From contig NZ_JAMQON010000003.1 in NCBI RefSeq assembly GCF_031624395.1, positions 62,001-126,000 on the forward strand: DNA of 64,000 bases, written 5' to 3'. The position numbers were made by a program, and so were the translations under genes. The notes beneath the pieces are model-generated. The model had not been told where the DNA came from, ran no database searches, and saw only the letters and a list, made by a program, of their open reading frames with translations. Source of the DNA: Halomicroarcula saliterrae (lineage in GTDB: Archaea; Halobacteriota; Halobacteria; Halobacteriales; Haloarculaceae). Below, piece by piece: positions 8,265 to 17,162 of the stretch. Numbering within the stretch: position 1 is the stretch's first letter; the number at the start of each line of letters is the position of its first letter.

Positions 8265-8720
8265 CTATAGCGCCCGTCGCAGAGCGGAGCCACCGACACC
8301 GCCGAGACCCCCAAGCACCGCGCCGACGACGAACCCAAGTCCCGCACCGAGTGGCGCCCAAGAGCGCGCGAGCCCCGAGAACGTCGGGGTTTCGACGGTG
8401 TGTGCCGGTGTCATACCCAGCAGGAGGACGACGAGTCCGAGCGCGAACAGGACACCGACAACCGCGGTTCCGAGGGCGGCCGCGACGCCGGCAAGTAGCA
8501 TGTCGACCCGCCGCCCAGCCCCGTGCAAGAATCCGGTAAGCGCGCCCCCGACGACGGGACAGACCAGCAGCGGGAGCGCGAACAGCCAGACCGGAAGCGA
8601 GTCGCCGACGACGTTGGCCGTCCCGAGGCCGACCAGCGGGAGCAGCACCGCCACGAGAACGGTCGACACGACAGTCGTCGTTGTTCCGACAGCCACACGC
8701 ACGGCCGCCCAGAGCGCCAT
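8265..8720 (-). CDS. DUF5518-like membrane protein
   Basis: A 151-residue protein with four strongly hydrophobic segments (about residues 12-32, 42-62, 70-100 and 115-145) and Gly-rich helices such as GAGLGFVVGAVLGGLGG. The pattern (LPLLVCPVVGGALTGFL after the second helix) resembles the haloarchaeal DUF5518 family of unknown function. It is convergent with the thioesterase gene and stands alone. Confidence 0.65.
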   Translation of the reverse strand: MALWAAVRVAVGTTTTVVSTVLVAVLLPLVGLGTANVVGDSLPVWLFALPLLVCPVVGGALTGFLHGAGRRVDMLLAGVAAALGTAVVGVLFALGLVVLLLGMTPAHTVETPTFSGLARSWAPLGAGLGFVVGAVLGGLGGVGGSALRRAL

Positions 8721-8951
8721 ACGTCCGCGATAGGCCAGTAGCTAATTAAATGTCAATGGCCCCGGTAGGCGTTCAGGCAACTCCCGGGCCGGACCGCGAA
8801 TCCGGAGGAGGCGGTTGCTCACGTCGTTCGCACCGACAGACTACCTTCTGAAGGGAAGCAAAACACGCGACCATTCGAGCATATGGATGTTGACCGATGA
8901 CCGTGCAGTTGCTCACTATCAGCCGTTCGCAGCAAAACAGCCGATTACTTT

Positions 8952-9149
8952 TCAGCCGTCTTTTTCGTGACTGCAGGAGAGAGTGTCATCGCCTAAAGCT
9001 GAGTCAAGTACTGTGACAATATCTGCTATTTCCTGTGTGTATTCTCCCTCTGCGCCGGCTTGTTCGAGCTCTCGCGCGTAGTCGCGGAGGTAATCGGCGG
9101 CCGAGGCGGCGGTGATACGCGGGACGGTGACAGTGTTCGATTGCGCCAT
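8952..9149 (-). CDS. 65-residue partner of the Mrr-like nuclease
   Basis: A small protein starting MAQSNTVTVPRITAASAADY, with an amphipathic helix (AADYLRDYARELEQAG) and a C-terminal Cys-containing tail. It begins 9 bases after the stop of the Mrr-like gene on the same strand, so the two form an operon. Earlier in-frame starts would overlap the nuclease and are less likely. No family recognised. Possible roles are immunity or specificity subunit, but nothing in the sequence decides this. Local GC is lower than in neighbours. Confidence 0.6.
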   Translation of the reverse strand: MAQSNTVTVPRITAASAADYLRDYARELEQAGAEGEYTQEIADIVTVLDSALGDDTLSCSHEKDG

Positions 9150-9157
9150 ATGCCGAT

Positions 9158-10165
9158 CTATATCTGGACGAACTTCTTGCTGTGCCCGTCGGACACCGCT
9201 TCGACGTCCGGCAACACGGTGAGCCACTGCGCGACAGTACTCGCTCGGCGTGAAACGCTCGTTTCAGCGAGCGTCGTTTCCACAGACAGCTTCTCTTTCA
9301 GTGCATCGTAGGTCAATTCCCCCTCACGTTCGATCAGTTCGTACATACGCCGGATGATTTCCACCTCCCGAACTGCATCGACCAGTAACGACTCAGCAGC
9401 CTCTGTGTCACCCCGTTCGTGGAGTCTGAGGTACTTTACACCATCACTCGTGAGTCCCCACCGACGTACGTCACGGCCGTCCACCGACTTCGGCGTGTCC
9501 TTGTGAACGAACCCCAGTAACCATCCTGCAGTACCATACAGATCAGCGTGTCTCGGGTCGAAATCGGAAACTTCGCCGTGAATCGCTCTCTTGGAGCCAT
9601 CCGTCTTTTCGATAGCCTTCAGAAAGAGCCGGAGTGTCTCGAAACTGTTCGCGAGCGGGACCTCAGTTGATGGAACAGTATCTTGCTGTTCCGGCTCTTT
9701 TAGCGCCTCCCAGAACTCCCCGTCCACCTCGTACCCATCTCGAATTTCGTTCACGCCGATCCGGTGCTGTACCATCGTCATCGCGAGACGTTCACCATCA
9801 ACGAGATGTATCTGCAGATCTTTGGCCGCCTCTACGGCAGGCGCTGTGAACGAACTGGACGTGATATACGTCCCAGTTTGATAGTTCGCCTGAGTCAAAG
9901 CACCGCTAAACCGCTGGACGTGGTTGTTCCCGACGGTGTTACCCTCGGTATAGCGTTTGACCTGTGCCCCGAACAACGCGGTAAAAACGTCCTCGTCGAT
10001 GTAACCCTCAATATCGATGCCCTCATCTTGGCGGAAAGCCGTCACGTGTAGCGAATCTGTATTCAACCGACGGGCAAGAACCATCTTACACAGAATCTCG
10101 AACATCTCCGGAGTAGTTTCGTACATACGATCACGGAGATATTCTCGCATAGAAACCGCTTGCAT
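9158..10165 (-). CDS. Mrr-like restriction endonuclease
   Basis: A 335-residue protein. Residues 20-140 form an Mrr-type PD-(D/E)xK domain: FEILCKMVLARR helix, D51 in DEGID, the QVK motif (Q68-x-K70), and the later ITSSSFTAPAVEAAK and IHLVDGERLA typical of Mrr_cat. The middle and C-terminal parts (about 190-335) look like winged-helix segments (WGLTSDGVKYLRLHERG; LTYDALKEKL). Mrr enzymes cleave modified DNA; the target here is unknown. A TATA-like TTTATATG about 27 bases upstream (10189-10196) supports ATG 10165. Codon GC is lower than in neighbours and the gene lies beside a tRNA, consistent with transfer. Confidence 0.85.
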   Translation of the reverse strand: MQAVSMREYLRDRMYETTPEMFEILCKMVLARRLNTDSLHVTAFRQDEGIDIEGYIDEDVFTALFGAQVKRYTEGNTVGNNHVQRFSGALTQANYQTGTYITSSSFTAPAVEAAKDLQIHLVDGERLAMTMVQHRIGVNEIRDGYEVDGEFWEALKEPEQQDTVPSTEVPLANSFETLRLFLKAIEKTDGSKRAIHGEVSDFDPRHADLYGTAGWLLGFVHKDTPKSVDGRDVRRWGLTSDGVKYLRLHERGDTEAAESLLVDAVREVEIIRRMYELIEREGELTYDALKEKLSVETTLAETSVSRRASTVAQWLTVLPDVEAVSDGHSKKFVQI

Positions 10166-10360
10166 GAGTTGAGTCTGCGTCTAAGGACATATAAACGTGT
10201 GCGCCGAACTCAGAGACCGTCACGAAGCCTCAGTCCGCGATATTAGCTGTTCGCTCGACTCCGTTGCGCGCGACTGGCAGGAATTCAAATTCCGGTGTCG
10301 GCTTGCCGACTTCAGCAGTCGCTCGGCGATATGACGCCTCGCGTCCGTTCGTCGCAGAAA

Positions 10361-10431
10361 GCCTAGGCCGGAATTTGAATCCGGGGTCTCGTCCTTACCA
10401 AGGACGCGCTTTACCGCTAAGCTACCCAGGC
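10361..10431 (-). tRNA. tRNA-Thr (anticodon GGU)
   Basis: Read on the minus strand, the 71 bases fold into a full cloverleaf. The acceptor stem pairs GCCTGGG with CCTAGGC (one G-T), the D arm is GCT...AGC with GG, the anticodon stem CGTCC/GGACG encloses TTGGTAA (anticodon GGT), and the T arm is CCGGA-TTCAAAT-TCCGG. No CCA is encoded and no intron is present. Confidence 0.95.
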
Positions 10432-10494
10432 ACGCACTTCCTTCTATCCCGCAATTGTCTTTAGGCGTTTCGATTCCGACCGACGACGGAGCGG

Positions 10495-11130
10495 TCAGTG
10501 GTCGGCGGCGGCTTCGGTCCCCGGGTCGGAGTCCGTTTCGGCCGCCAGAGCCGCGGCCACGTCGCCGTCGACGAGGGCGACGCTCTCCGGGAGCCCGTCC
10601 GCGGCGAGGTCGGCCCCGAGCGCGCGCAGGTCGGGGGTGAGCTCGTGGTCGGCGGCGGTCACGCCGGCGACGACGGCGAGCTCGCAGATGTCGACCTCCA
10701 GCGCGTCGTCGAGGGCGGTGTCGCCGGTGCTCCGGAGTTCGGTCTGGTCCCGACCGAAGGCCCGGACCACGTCGACGGCGGCCTCGGCGGCGTCGGTGCG
10801 GGCCAGCAGGTAAAAGCCGCGGGAGACGAGGATGTCGGCGATGAGGATATCCAGGTCGGCGGCGTCGCGGTCGCCGGTGGTCCAGGGGTCGTCGTGGGCG
10901 AGCCGGCGAGTGAGTGTGAGCCCCTCGTAGATGAGCTGGACGCCGGCGGCGATATCCTCGTCGCCGTCGACCGACCGGCCCCGTACCGCTGTCGCGGTGA
11001 CGAGCGTCAGCACGCCCGGGGCGAACGAGGCATCGTCGAGTCGGGCGGTGATACGTTCACGGAGCCGGTCGGGCTCGATGTCGTCGACGCTCGCCAGTGC
11101 TGCCTGGCGGACCGCCGCCACTTCCTCCAT
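10495..11130 (-). CDS. Alpha-helical haloarchaeal protein (DUF7114-like)
   Basis: A 211-residue acidic, mostly helical protein starting MEEVAAVRQAALASVDDIEP. Segments such as QLIYEGLTLTRRLAHDDPW and DLDILIADILVSRGFYLLAR have the helix-and-Asp look of all-alpha isoprenoid-synthase-like proteins, but no DDxxD metal site is present, so I treat that as weak. I believe it belongs to a conserved haloarchaeal family of unknown function. It is divergent from the enoyl-CoA hydratase gene with 60 bases between start codons. Confidence 0.65.
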   Translation of the reverse strand: MEEVAAVRQAALASVDDIEPDRLRERITARLDDASFAPGVLTLVTATAVRGRSVDGDEDIAAGVQLIYEGLTLTRRLAHDDPWTTGDRDAADLDILIADILVSRGFYLLARTDAAEAAVDVVRAFGRDQTELRSTGDTALDDALEVDICELAVVAGVTAADHELTPDLRALGADLAADGLPESVALVDGDVAAALAAETDSDPGTEAAADH

Positions 11131-11190
11131 TGGTGTGACCTTTCGGAGGCAAGGCCAAAGACCTTTGGAAACACCGATATCAGCGGAACC

Positions 11191-11862
11191 ATGCTCCGGA
11201 CGACCGTCGACGGCGACGTGCGCGTGCTGACACTCGACCGACCCGCGCGGCGCAACGCGCTCGACCGCGCCGCCCTGCGTGCGCTTTCGGAGGCAATCGC
11301 GGACGCGACCGAGCCGGTCGTCTATCTCCGCGGCGCGGGCGAGGCGTTCTGTGCCGGCGCGGACCTCGACGTGGTGCAGGCGCTCGACGCGGCGGGCGCC
11401 GCAGACTTCGCCGCGCTGGGCCAGCGGGTCGCGAACGCGTTCGAGGGGTACGACGGCGCGGTCGTGGCCGGTGTCGACGGGCCGGCCCGCGGCGGCGGCG
11501 TCGAACTGGCGCTCGCCTGTGACCTGCGGGTGGCGACCCCGGCGGCGACGTTCGCGGAGACTGGCGTGAAACTCGGCCTCTTTGGCGCGTGGGGCGGGAC
11601 GACTCGTCTCCCGCGAATCGTCGGTGCGGGCACGGCGATGGACCTGGCGCTGTCGGGCCGGACCGTCGACGCCGAGACGGCGCTGCGGATGGGGCTCGTC
11701 TCCCGGGTGACCGACACCCCCCGCGACGTGGCCGACGAACTGGCCGCCGTCGACCACCGGGCGCTCCGGACGCTGAAGCGACGGCTCAGAGACGACAGCG
11801 ACCAGCAGACCGGCGACGAACGCGAGCGAGAGGCCTTCGCAGAGCTGGTAGAGTCGGGGTAG
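11191..11862 (+). CDS. Enoyl-CoA hydratase/isomerase family protein
   Basis: A 223-residue crotonase-fold protein, slightly shorter than the usual 255-260. It has the first oxyanion-hole segment AFCAGADLD and the second, GPARGGGVELALACDLRVA, with the Glu of GVELAL in a position used for catalysis. FAETGVKLGLFGAWGGTTRLPRIVG is also typical. It probably hydrates 2-enoyl-CoA in fatty-acid or amino-acid breakdown. The C-terminal helix is short, so substrate and isomerase/hydratase activity are open. The frame is open far upstream, but the ATG at 11191 fits the domain start. Confidence 0.9.
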   Translation: MLRTTVDGDVRVLTLDRPARRNALDRAALRALSEAIADATEPVVYLRGAGEAFCAGADLDVVQALDAAGAADFAALGQRVANAFEGYDGAVVAGVDGPARGGGVELALACDLRVATPAATFAETGVKLGLFGAWGGTTRLPRIVGAGTAMDLALSGRTVDAETALRMGLVSRVTDTPRDVADELAAVDHRALRTLKRRLRDDSDQQTGDEREREAFAELVESG

Positions 11863-11900
11863 CAATACGTTCAAAACCCCCGCCCGCATACGGTGGCCCA

Positions 11901-12611
11901 ATGGTTGACTGCGACTACTGTGGGGCGTCGTTCGACGGCGAGGAAGCCTATCTCGACCACCTCGCCGACAGTCACGAGGGGGAACTCGGCGCTATCGACC
12001 AGCGACGGGTCGACAGCCGCGGGAGTGACGACGACGACGGCGTCTCGCTGAGCGTGGTGGCGGCCGGCGTCGGCCTCGTCCTGGTCGTCGGTGCGGTCCT
12101 CTACGTCACACAGCTGAGCGGCGGCGGCGGTGCCGAGGGTATCGAGGGGGCCGCGCTGAACGAGTCGGGCGACAGCGAGCGCCTCTCGTCGGTCGAGCGG
12201 TTCCCCAGCGAGGGGAACCAGCACGTCGACAGCGGCACTGATATCAGCTACGCGCAGTCGCCACCGCTGTCCGGCACTCACTACTCCACGGCGGCCCGGG
12301 GCGGCTTCTACGAGGAGCCACAGCCGGCGGGTAACATCGTCCACGGGCTGGAACACGGCGCGGTCGTCATCTACTACGACGAGGACGCGATGAACGAGTC
12401 GACCCGAACCAGCCTGCAGGCGTTCGCCGACACCCACACCGGCCAGTGGCGCAGCGTCATCGTCGTCCCGAACCCCGACGCCGAGCCCGAGTCCGACTTC
12501 GTCCTGACGGCCTGGCGCCACCGCATGTACATGGACAGCTACGACGCCCGGACCGTCTTCGCGTTTCTCTCCGAGTTCCTCGGCCGCGGCCCCGAGAACC
12601 CGGTTCGGTAA
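11901..12611 (+). CDS. C2H2 finger, membrane anchor and DUF3105 domain protein
   Basis: A 236-residue protein in three parts. Residues 1-25 are a C2H2-like finger (CDYCGASF...HLADSH). A polar linker leads to one membrane helix at about 49-70 (SVVAAGVGLVLVVGAVLYV). The rest is a DUF3105 domain with its hallmark HYSTAARGGFYEEP and NIVHGLEHGAVVIYY. The topology puts the finger inside and DUF3105 outside the cell. The function of DUF3105 is unknown. It follows the hydratase by 38 bases, possibly co-transcribed, and is followed by a terminator-like hairpin. Confidence 0.9.
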   Translation: MVDCDYCGASFDGEEAYLDHLADSHEGELGAIDQRRVDSRGSDDDDGVSLSVVAAGVGLVLVVGAVLYVTQLSGGGGAEGIEGAALNESGDSERLSSVERFPSEGNQHVDSGTDISYAQSPPLSGTHYSTAARGGFYEEPQPAGNIVHGLEHGAVVIYYDEDAMNESTRTSLQAFADTHTGQWRSVIVVPNPDAEPESDFVLTAWRHRMYMDSYDARTVFAFLSEFLGRGPENPVR

Positions 12612-12676
12612 CCGATATTTGTTCTCGAATTAGTCATTGTGCCGAGCTGTTTCCCAGCTCGAACACTGCTGTGAAC

Positions 12677-12719
12677 AGCCAGAAAGCCCCCGAGTTTAGC
12701 CAGTCGGGGCTTTTTGGCT
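12677..12719 (+). terminator. Stem-loop terminator after the DUF3105 gene
   Basis: An imperfect 16-bp inverted repeat (left arm 12677-12693, right arm 12704-12719, one bulged C and one G-T) with an 10-base loop. The right arm includes a run of five T. It lies 66 bases past the DUF3105 stop and before the next promoter. Confidence 0.6.
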
Positions 12720-12846
12720 GTCCGCAGTGCTGCCGTTGTCCACTGATTCCGTGGCTGTCTGGCCCTCAGCAGTAGCCACCGCCACACAAACCACGAACGC
12801 TAGACGCGGAACGAACTTTATGTTTCCTGACGCCCTAGCTGTCCCC

Positions 12847-14823
12847 GTGAACCGTACGGCAGCGCTCGACGCCGTCATCTTCGGGGTAGACATCCAGAGC
12901 GGCGACGTCCGCGGGGACGCCCCCTCCTACGCGCTGGTGGTGTTCGACGGCGACGAGCTCCAGCGAGACGTCGTCTCGCGGCGGAAACTCAGGCGGCGCA
13001 TCGACGGCGAGGAGCCCGCCATCGTGGCGACGGACAACATGTACGAACTGGCCGCCGACAAGGACCAGCTGGTCCACTTTCTGGGCTCGCTGCCCGACGA
13101 GACGATGCTGGTGCAGGTGACCGGCGACGAGCGACCGGAACCGCTCTCTCGGGTGGCCAAGCGCCACGGCGTCCCCTACGGCAAAAAGCCGATGAAGGAA
13201 GCGGAGGCGGCGGCCAGACTCGCGGCCGCGAACGTCGGTCAGGAGGTGTCGGCCTTCACCGATACCACGGAGGTGAAGGTCGCCCGGGGCCGCTCGACCG
13301 GGAAAGGCGGCTGGTCCGAGGACCGCTACACGCGGCGCATCCACGGCGCTGTCAAGACACAGGCCCGGGAGGTCGAGTCCGAACTCGACGCCGCCGGACT
13401 GGCCTACGAGCGCGACGTGACCGAGAAGTACGGCGGTTTCGCCAACGCCGTCTTCCGCGTCGAGGGGCGGCCGCGGGACATCCCGGTCTCGACGCACCGC
13501 TCGGGCGATACGCGAATCGAAATCGAGCGCGTGCGCCGTGACGGCATCGAGTTCCGCCCGCTGGCCAAGCGCCGGGACCACGTCGTCGTCGGCGTCGACC
13601 CCGGGACCACGACGGCGGTGGCCATCGTCGGCCTCGACGGCGAGGTACTGGACGTCTACTCCTCCCGGACCAGCGACCAGGCCGACGTCATCGAGTGGAT
13701 TATCGAGCGCGGCCGACCGGTCGTCGTCGCCGCCGACGTGACGCCGATGCCCGAGACCGTCGAGAAGTTCCGCCGGTCGTTCGACGCCGCCGGCTGGAAG
13801 CCCGAGCGCGACCTGCCGGTCGACGAGAAGAAACACCGGACCCGCCACGAGAGCTACGACAACGACCACGAGCGGGACGCGATGGCCGCGGCGCTCTATG
13901 CCTTCGACCACCACGAGAGCCAGTTCGAGCGCGTCGCCGAGAAGGTGCCGCCCCGCCACGAGGTCGGCCCCGTCGTGGCCCGCGTCGTCGCCGGCGAGGA
14001 GTCAGTCGAGAGCGTGCTGCGTGACATCGAGGGCGAGGACGACCCGGAGGAGGAGAGCGCCGGCCACCAGCCCCGGGAGCTCACCGCCGACGAGAAGGAG
14101 ATAAAGCGCCTGAACGCCCGCATCGACCGTCTCGAAGACCACGTCGAGGAGCTGAAAGGCACAATCCAGCGGAAAGACGAGCAGCTCACGGAGAAGGACA
14201 AACAGCTGGAGAAGGCCAGACAGGACGGGCGCCGTGAGGTCCGCAAGGACCGCGAGGTCACCCGGCTGGAGCGGCGCAACGACGCGCTGGAACGCAAAGT
14301 CGAGGACGAACAGGCGAAACGCGAGGAGCTGGCCGAGAAGCTCGACCGCCTGAAAGACCTCTGGCGGCTCGACCACTCGAACTTCGCCGACGTCTCCGAG
14401 CACGAGGAGGGGCTGGTCCCGGTGAAGGTCGTCGAGCAGTTCACCCGCGACGCCATCGACGAGGCCGACGAGCAGTTCGGGCTCGTAGCGGGCGACATCG
14501 TCATGTTCCGGGACGCCTCCGGCGCGGGGAAATCCACGGCCCAGCGGCTGGCCGACGTCGACCCGCGGCTGGTGCTTCGCAACGAGAACCTCTCCGACGC
14601 CGCCGACGAGGTGCTGTTCGACCACGAGATTCCCGTCGCTCCCGCCGAGGTGGTCCCCGTTCAAGAGGTCGACGAACTCGCCATCGCCCGCGAGGAGGCC
14701 GTCGAGGACGCCATCGACGACTGGCACGACCGGGCCGAGGAGCGCCGGCAGGAGCGGAAAACCGAGATGGTCGACCAGATTATCAGCGAGCATCGGGCCG
14801 ACAGGCCAGTGAGCGGCGAGTAG
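12847..14823 (+). CDS. DUF460 domain protein (RNase H-like fold with coiled coil)
   Basis: A 658-residue protein of the archaeal DUF460 family. The central VVVGVDPGTTTAVAIVGLDG with RHESYDNDHERDAMAAALY is an RNase H/YqgF-like module with acidic residues in the right places, so a nucleic-acid role is likely. From about residue 410 to 510 there is a charged coiled coil (ELKGTIQRKDEQLTEKDKQL), then a C-terminal domain with VMFRDASGAGKSTAQRLADV. Start: GTG 12847 lies 27 bases after a TATA-like CTTTATG, giving a leaderless mRNA; ATG 12820 would overlap that box. It is a lone gene. Confidence 0.85.
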   Translation: MNRTAALDAVIFGVDIQSGDVRGDAPSYALVVFDGDELQRDVVSRRKLRRRIDGEEPAIVATDNMYELAADKDQLVHFLGSLPDETMLVQVTGDERPEPLSRVAKRHGVPYGKKPMKEAEAAARLAAANVGQEVSAFTDTTEVKVARGRSTGKGGWSEDRYTRRIHGAVKTQAREVESELDAAGLAYERDVTEKYGGFANAVFRVEGRPRDIPVSTHRSGDTRIEIERVRRDGIEFRPLAKRRDHVVVGVDPGTTTAVAIVGLDGEVLDVYSSRTSDQADVIEWIIERGRPVVVAADVTPMPETVEKFRRSFDAAGWKPERDLPVDEKKHRTRHESYDNDHERDAMAAALYAFDHHESQFERVAEKVPPRHEVGPVVARVVAGEESVESVLRDIEGEDDPEEESAGHQPRELTADEKEIKRLNARIDRLEDHVEELKGTIQRKDEQLTEKDKQLEKARQDGRREVRKDREVTRLERRNDALERKVEDEQAKREELAEKLDRLKDLWRLDHSNFADVSEHEEGLVPVKVVEQFTRDAIDEADEQFGLVAGDIVMFRDASGAGKSTAQRLADVDPRLVLRNENLSDAADEVLFDHEIPVAPAEVVPVQEVDELAIAREEAVEDAIDDWHDRAEERRQERKTEMVDQIISEHRADRPVSGE

Positions 14824-15075
14824 CGAGGGTCGCAGGGAAGACCCTCGACGGAACGGCGACCGAAGGGCGCCGTGGAGTAGGAGATACCGAGCGGGGTGAG
14901 GTGTCCACGAACGGGCGAGCGGTGACTGGAAGGAATCGCGAGCAGTAGCGAGGTCGCGAAACGCACACGGCGGCTCCCTTCGGTCACCGCGTCGCTTTCG
15001 AGGAATCTCCCTGCGGTCGATTCCTCGCGAAGCGGGGGATACTTGACGCCCCCTCGCGTACGCTCGCCCGACACG

Positions 15076-16083
15076 ATGGACGCCCCGCTGTGGACCGAGA
15101 CGCACGCGCCGGCACTCGAAGATATCCCGCAGCCGGAGGCCCGCGAGCACCTGCAGGGAGCCATCGAGGAGCCGATGAACCTCCTCGTGCACGGGCCGAA
15201 GGGGTCGGGCAAGACCGCCGCCGTGCGGGCCTACGCCCGCGAGGTCCACGCGAACCCGGACGCCGATTTCACCGAACTCAACGTCGCCGACGTGTTCGAC
15301 ATGACGAAAAAGGAGGTGTCGAACGACCCCCGTTTTTCCTCCTTTATCGACAGCAAGCGCCGCCGGGAGTCCTCGAAGGCGGACCTCATCAACCACGTCC
15401 TGAAGGAGTCGGCGAGCTACACGCCGATGTCGGGCAGCTACAAGACCATCCTGCTGGACAACGCCGAGGGGATTCGCGAGGACTTCCAGCAGGCGCTGCG
15501 CCGGGTGATGGAGCAGTACTACGAGGCGACGCAGTTCGTCATCGCGACCCGCCAGCCCTCGGCGCTCATCCCACCGATTCGCTCGCGCTGTTTCCCGGTC
15601 GTGATGCGGGCACCGACCCACGCCGAGACCGTCGGCGTGCTCGCCGATATCGTCGAAAGCGAGGGCGTCGAGCACGACGACGACGGGCTGGAGTACGTCG
15701 CCGGCTACGCGGAGGGGGACGTCCGGTCGGCGATTCTCGCCGCCCAGACCACCTACGAGGAGACCGGCGAGGTGACCATGGAGACGGCCTACGAGACCCT
15801 GACCGGGCTGGAGGCCGACGACGCCGTCGAGTCGATGGTCGAGGCCGCCGAGGAGGGCCGTTTTACCGACGCCCGGTCCGAGCTCGACGACCTGCTCGTC
15901 GACGAGGGGTACGGGGCCGACGATGTCGTCGAGGAGCTGCTCGACGTGGCCCGCTCGCGCTACTCCGGACAGCGGCTGGCGACGGTCCACGAACTCGCGG
16001 GCGAGACCGACATGGCGCTGACGGAGGCCGCCAACGAGCGGATTCAGCTCTCGCGGCTGCTTGCCGATATCGGCCAGCTGTGA
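15076..16083 (+). CDS. rfcC: Replication factor C small subunit 2
   Basis: A 335-residue AAA+ clamp-loader subunit that helps load PCNA at primer ends. Walker A is GPKGSGKT. The Walker B region is ILLDNAEGI, with Asn in place of the usual Glu of DExx, so this subunit may bind but hydrolyse ATP poorly. Sensor and arginine-finger regions are present (FVIATRQPSALIPPIRSRC). The C-terminal collar helices run to residue 335. The divergent sequence matches the second small subunit of haloarchaea rather than the standard RfcS. ATG 15076 gives the conserved MDAPLWTETHAP start. Confidence 0.85.
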   Translation: MDAPLWTETHAPALEDIPQPEAREHLQGAIEEPMNLLVHGPKGSGKTAAVRAYAREVHANPDADFTELNVADVFDMTKKEVSNDPRFSSFIDSKRRRESSKADLINHVLKESASYTPMSGSYKTILLDNAEGIREDFQQALRRVMEQYYEATQFVIATRQPSALIPPIRSRCFPVVMRAPTHAETVGVLADIVESEGVEHDDDGLEYVAGYAEGDVRSAILAAQTTYEETGEVTMETAYETLTGLEADDAVESMVEAAEEGRFTDARSELDDLLVDEGYGADDVVEELLDVARSRYSGQRLATVHELAGETDMALTEAANERIQLSRLLADIGQL

Positions 16084-16116
16084 CGGCACAGCACGAGGCG
16101 GCCGCCGGTGCGTGTC

Positions 16117-16578
16117 TCAGCGAAGCGACCCGTTCGTCTCCCGCAGGTCGCGGATGTCCTGGGCGAGGTCGGCGACGACGTGGACGTACAGCGTCACGGC
16201 GGCCAGTACGGCGAGCGCCGGCGCGGGGACCCAGAGCGCGGCGACCAGCGGTCCGCCGATGAGCATGTGACTGAGGAGGCGGTCGAGCTTGCTTATCTCG
16301 TAGGGCTCGAAGATGGACCCCTGGTCGGTAAACACCGCACGCGGGTGTCGCAGGCAGTAGCGAATCGCCCGCGGGTCGCCCGTGTTGTACCAGGCGACGA
16401 GGAAGTGGTCGAAGTCGATGCCGACGCCGACGGCAGCGGCGAACGCGACCCAGCCGAGTCCGGTCAGGAGGTCCAGCCCGGCGTACAGCCCGGCGGCCAG
16501 CCCGACGGCGACCGAGAGCAGGAAGTGGTCTCGCGAGTAGATAGGAATCCCTCGACAGCCGGTTCGCGCAGCCGGCAC
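16117..16578 (-). CDS. Membrane protein, YdjM/DUF457-like
   Basis: A 153-residue protein with about four membrane helices. It contains SRDHFLLSVAVG, GVGIDFDHFLVAW and LLSHMLIGGPLVAAL. The His and DFDH residues at helix ends resemble the metal-dependent membrane hydrolase-like YdjM/DUF457 family. A catalytic role is not proven for that family. GTG 16578 is the only reasonable start; an upstream CCATAAG element lies too close to be a clear promoter. It is convergent with rfcC. Confidence 0.65.
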   Translation of the reverse strand: MPAARTGCRGIPIYSRDHFLLSVAVGLAAGLYAGLDLLTGLGWVAFAAAVGVGIDFDHFLVAWYNTGDPRAIRYCLRHPRAVFTDQGSIFEPYEISKLDRLLSHMLIGGPLVAALWVPAPALAVLAAVTLYVHVVADLAQDIRDLRETNGSLR

Positions 16579-16716
16579 TTATGGGTTCAGTTCGGCCGCT
16601 GACCGCCGCGGGGTGCAGGGGCTGTCCCCACCCGTGATAGCACGGAGCGTGCGACCGCGAGTTGTGCCTTCGAAATCCTTTTAGGCGCTTCGACGGGAAT
16701 CTATGGACAACGAACC

Positions 16717-17025
16717 ATGGATATCGACATCATCGAGGAAGACGAAAATCCCATGTTGCACCGAACGGACGTCCGTTTCGAGGTCGTCCACGACGAGGCC
16801 ACCCCCTCCCGTCTCTCTGTCCGGGACTCGCTCGCGGCGACGCTGAACAAGGACGCCGAAGAGGTCGTCATCCACAAGCTCGACACGAAGTTCGGCATGC
16901 GAAAGACCGTCGGCTACGCGAAGGTCTACGACAGCTCCGAGTACGCCCGCGACGTCGAGCAGGACCACATGCTCGAGCGCAACAAGATCGTCGCCGACGG
17001 CGAAGAGGAGGCCGAGGAGGCATAA
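16717..17025 (+). CDS. rps24e: 30S ribosomal protein S24e
   Basis: A 102-residue ribosomal protein starting [19 protein letters not shown], with the S24e signature [20 protein letters not shown]. Length and sequence match archaeal S24e, a small-subunit protein. It is the first gene of a conserved archaeal cluster: its TAA stop (17023-17025) overlaps the ATG of S27ae, and Kae1-Bud32 follows. A TTTTAGG promoter-like element lies about 35-40 bases upstream. Confidence 0.98.
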   Translation: MDIDIIEEDENPMLHRTDVRFEVVHDEATPSRLSVRDSLAATLNKDAEEVVIHKLDTKFGMRKTVGYAKVYDSSEYARDVEQDHMLERNKIVADGEEEAEEA

Positions 17026-17156
17026 TGCCCCGTTCAGACTACTACGAAGACGGCGAACTGACCAAGGAGATGTGCCCGCGCTGCGGTGACACGGTGCTTG
17101 CCGACCACGACGACCGGCAACACTGTGGCAAGTGCGGCTACACCGAGTGGAAATAG
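17025..17156 (+). CDS. rps27ae: 30S ribosomal protein S27ae
   Basis: A 43-residue zinc-ribbon ribosomal protein. Four Cys residues in CPRCGD and [11 protein letters not shown] bind one zinc. It lacks the ubiquitin fused to it in eukaryotes. The ATG overlaps the stop of S24e by one base (TAATG), implying coupled translation. Confidence 0.97.
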   Translation: MPRSDYYEDGELTKEMCPRCGDTVLADHDDRQHCGKCGYTEWK

Positions 17157-17162
17157 GGCGCG

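Noticed and set aside
10498-11862. 454-codon plus-strand frame
   Set aside because: Only the part from ATG 11191 is crotonase-like; the rest is antisense to the minus-strand alpha-helical gene.
14002-16089. 695-codon minus-strand frame over DUF460 and rfcC
   Set aside because: It is antisense to two recognisable genes and has shadow-like Leu/Val/Arg composition.
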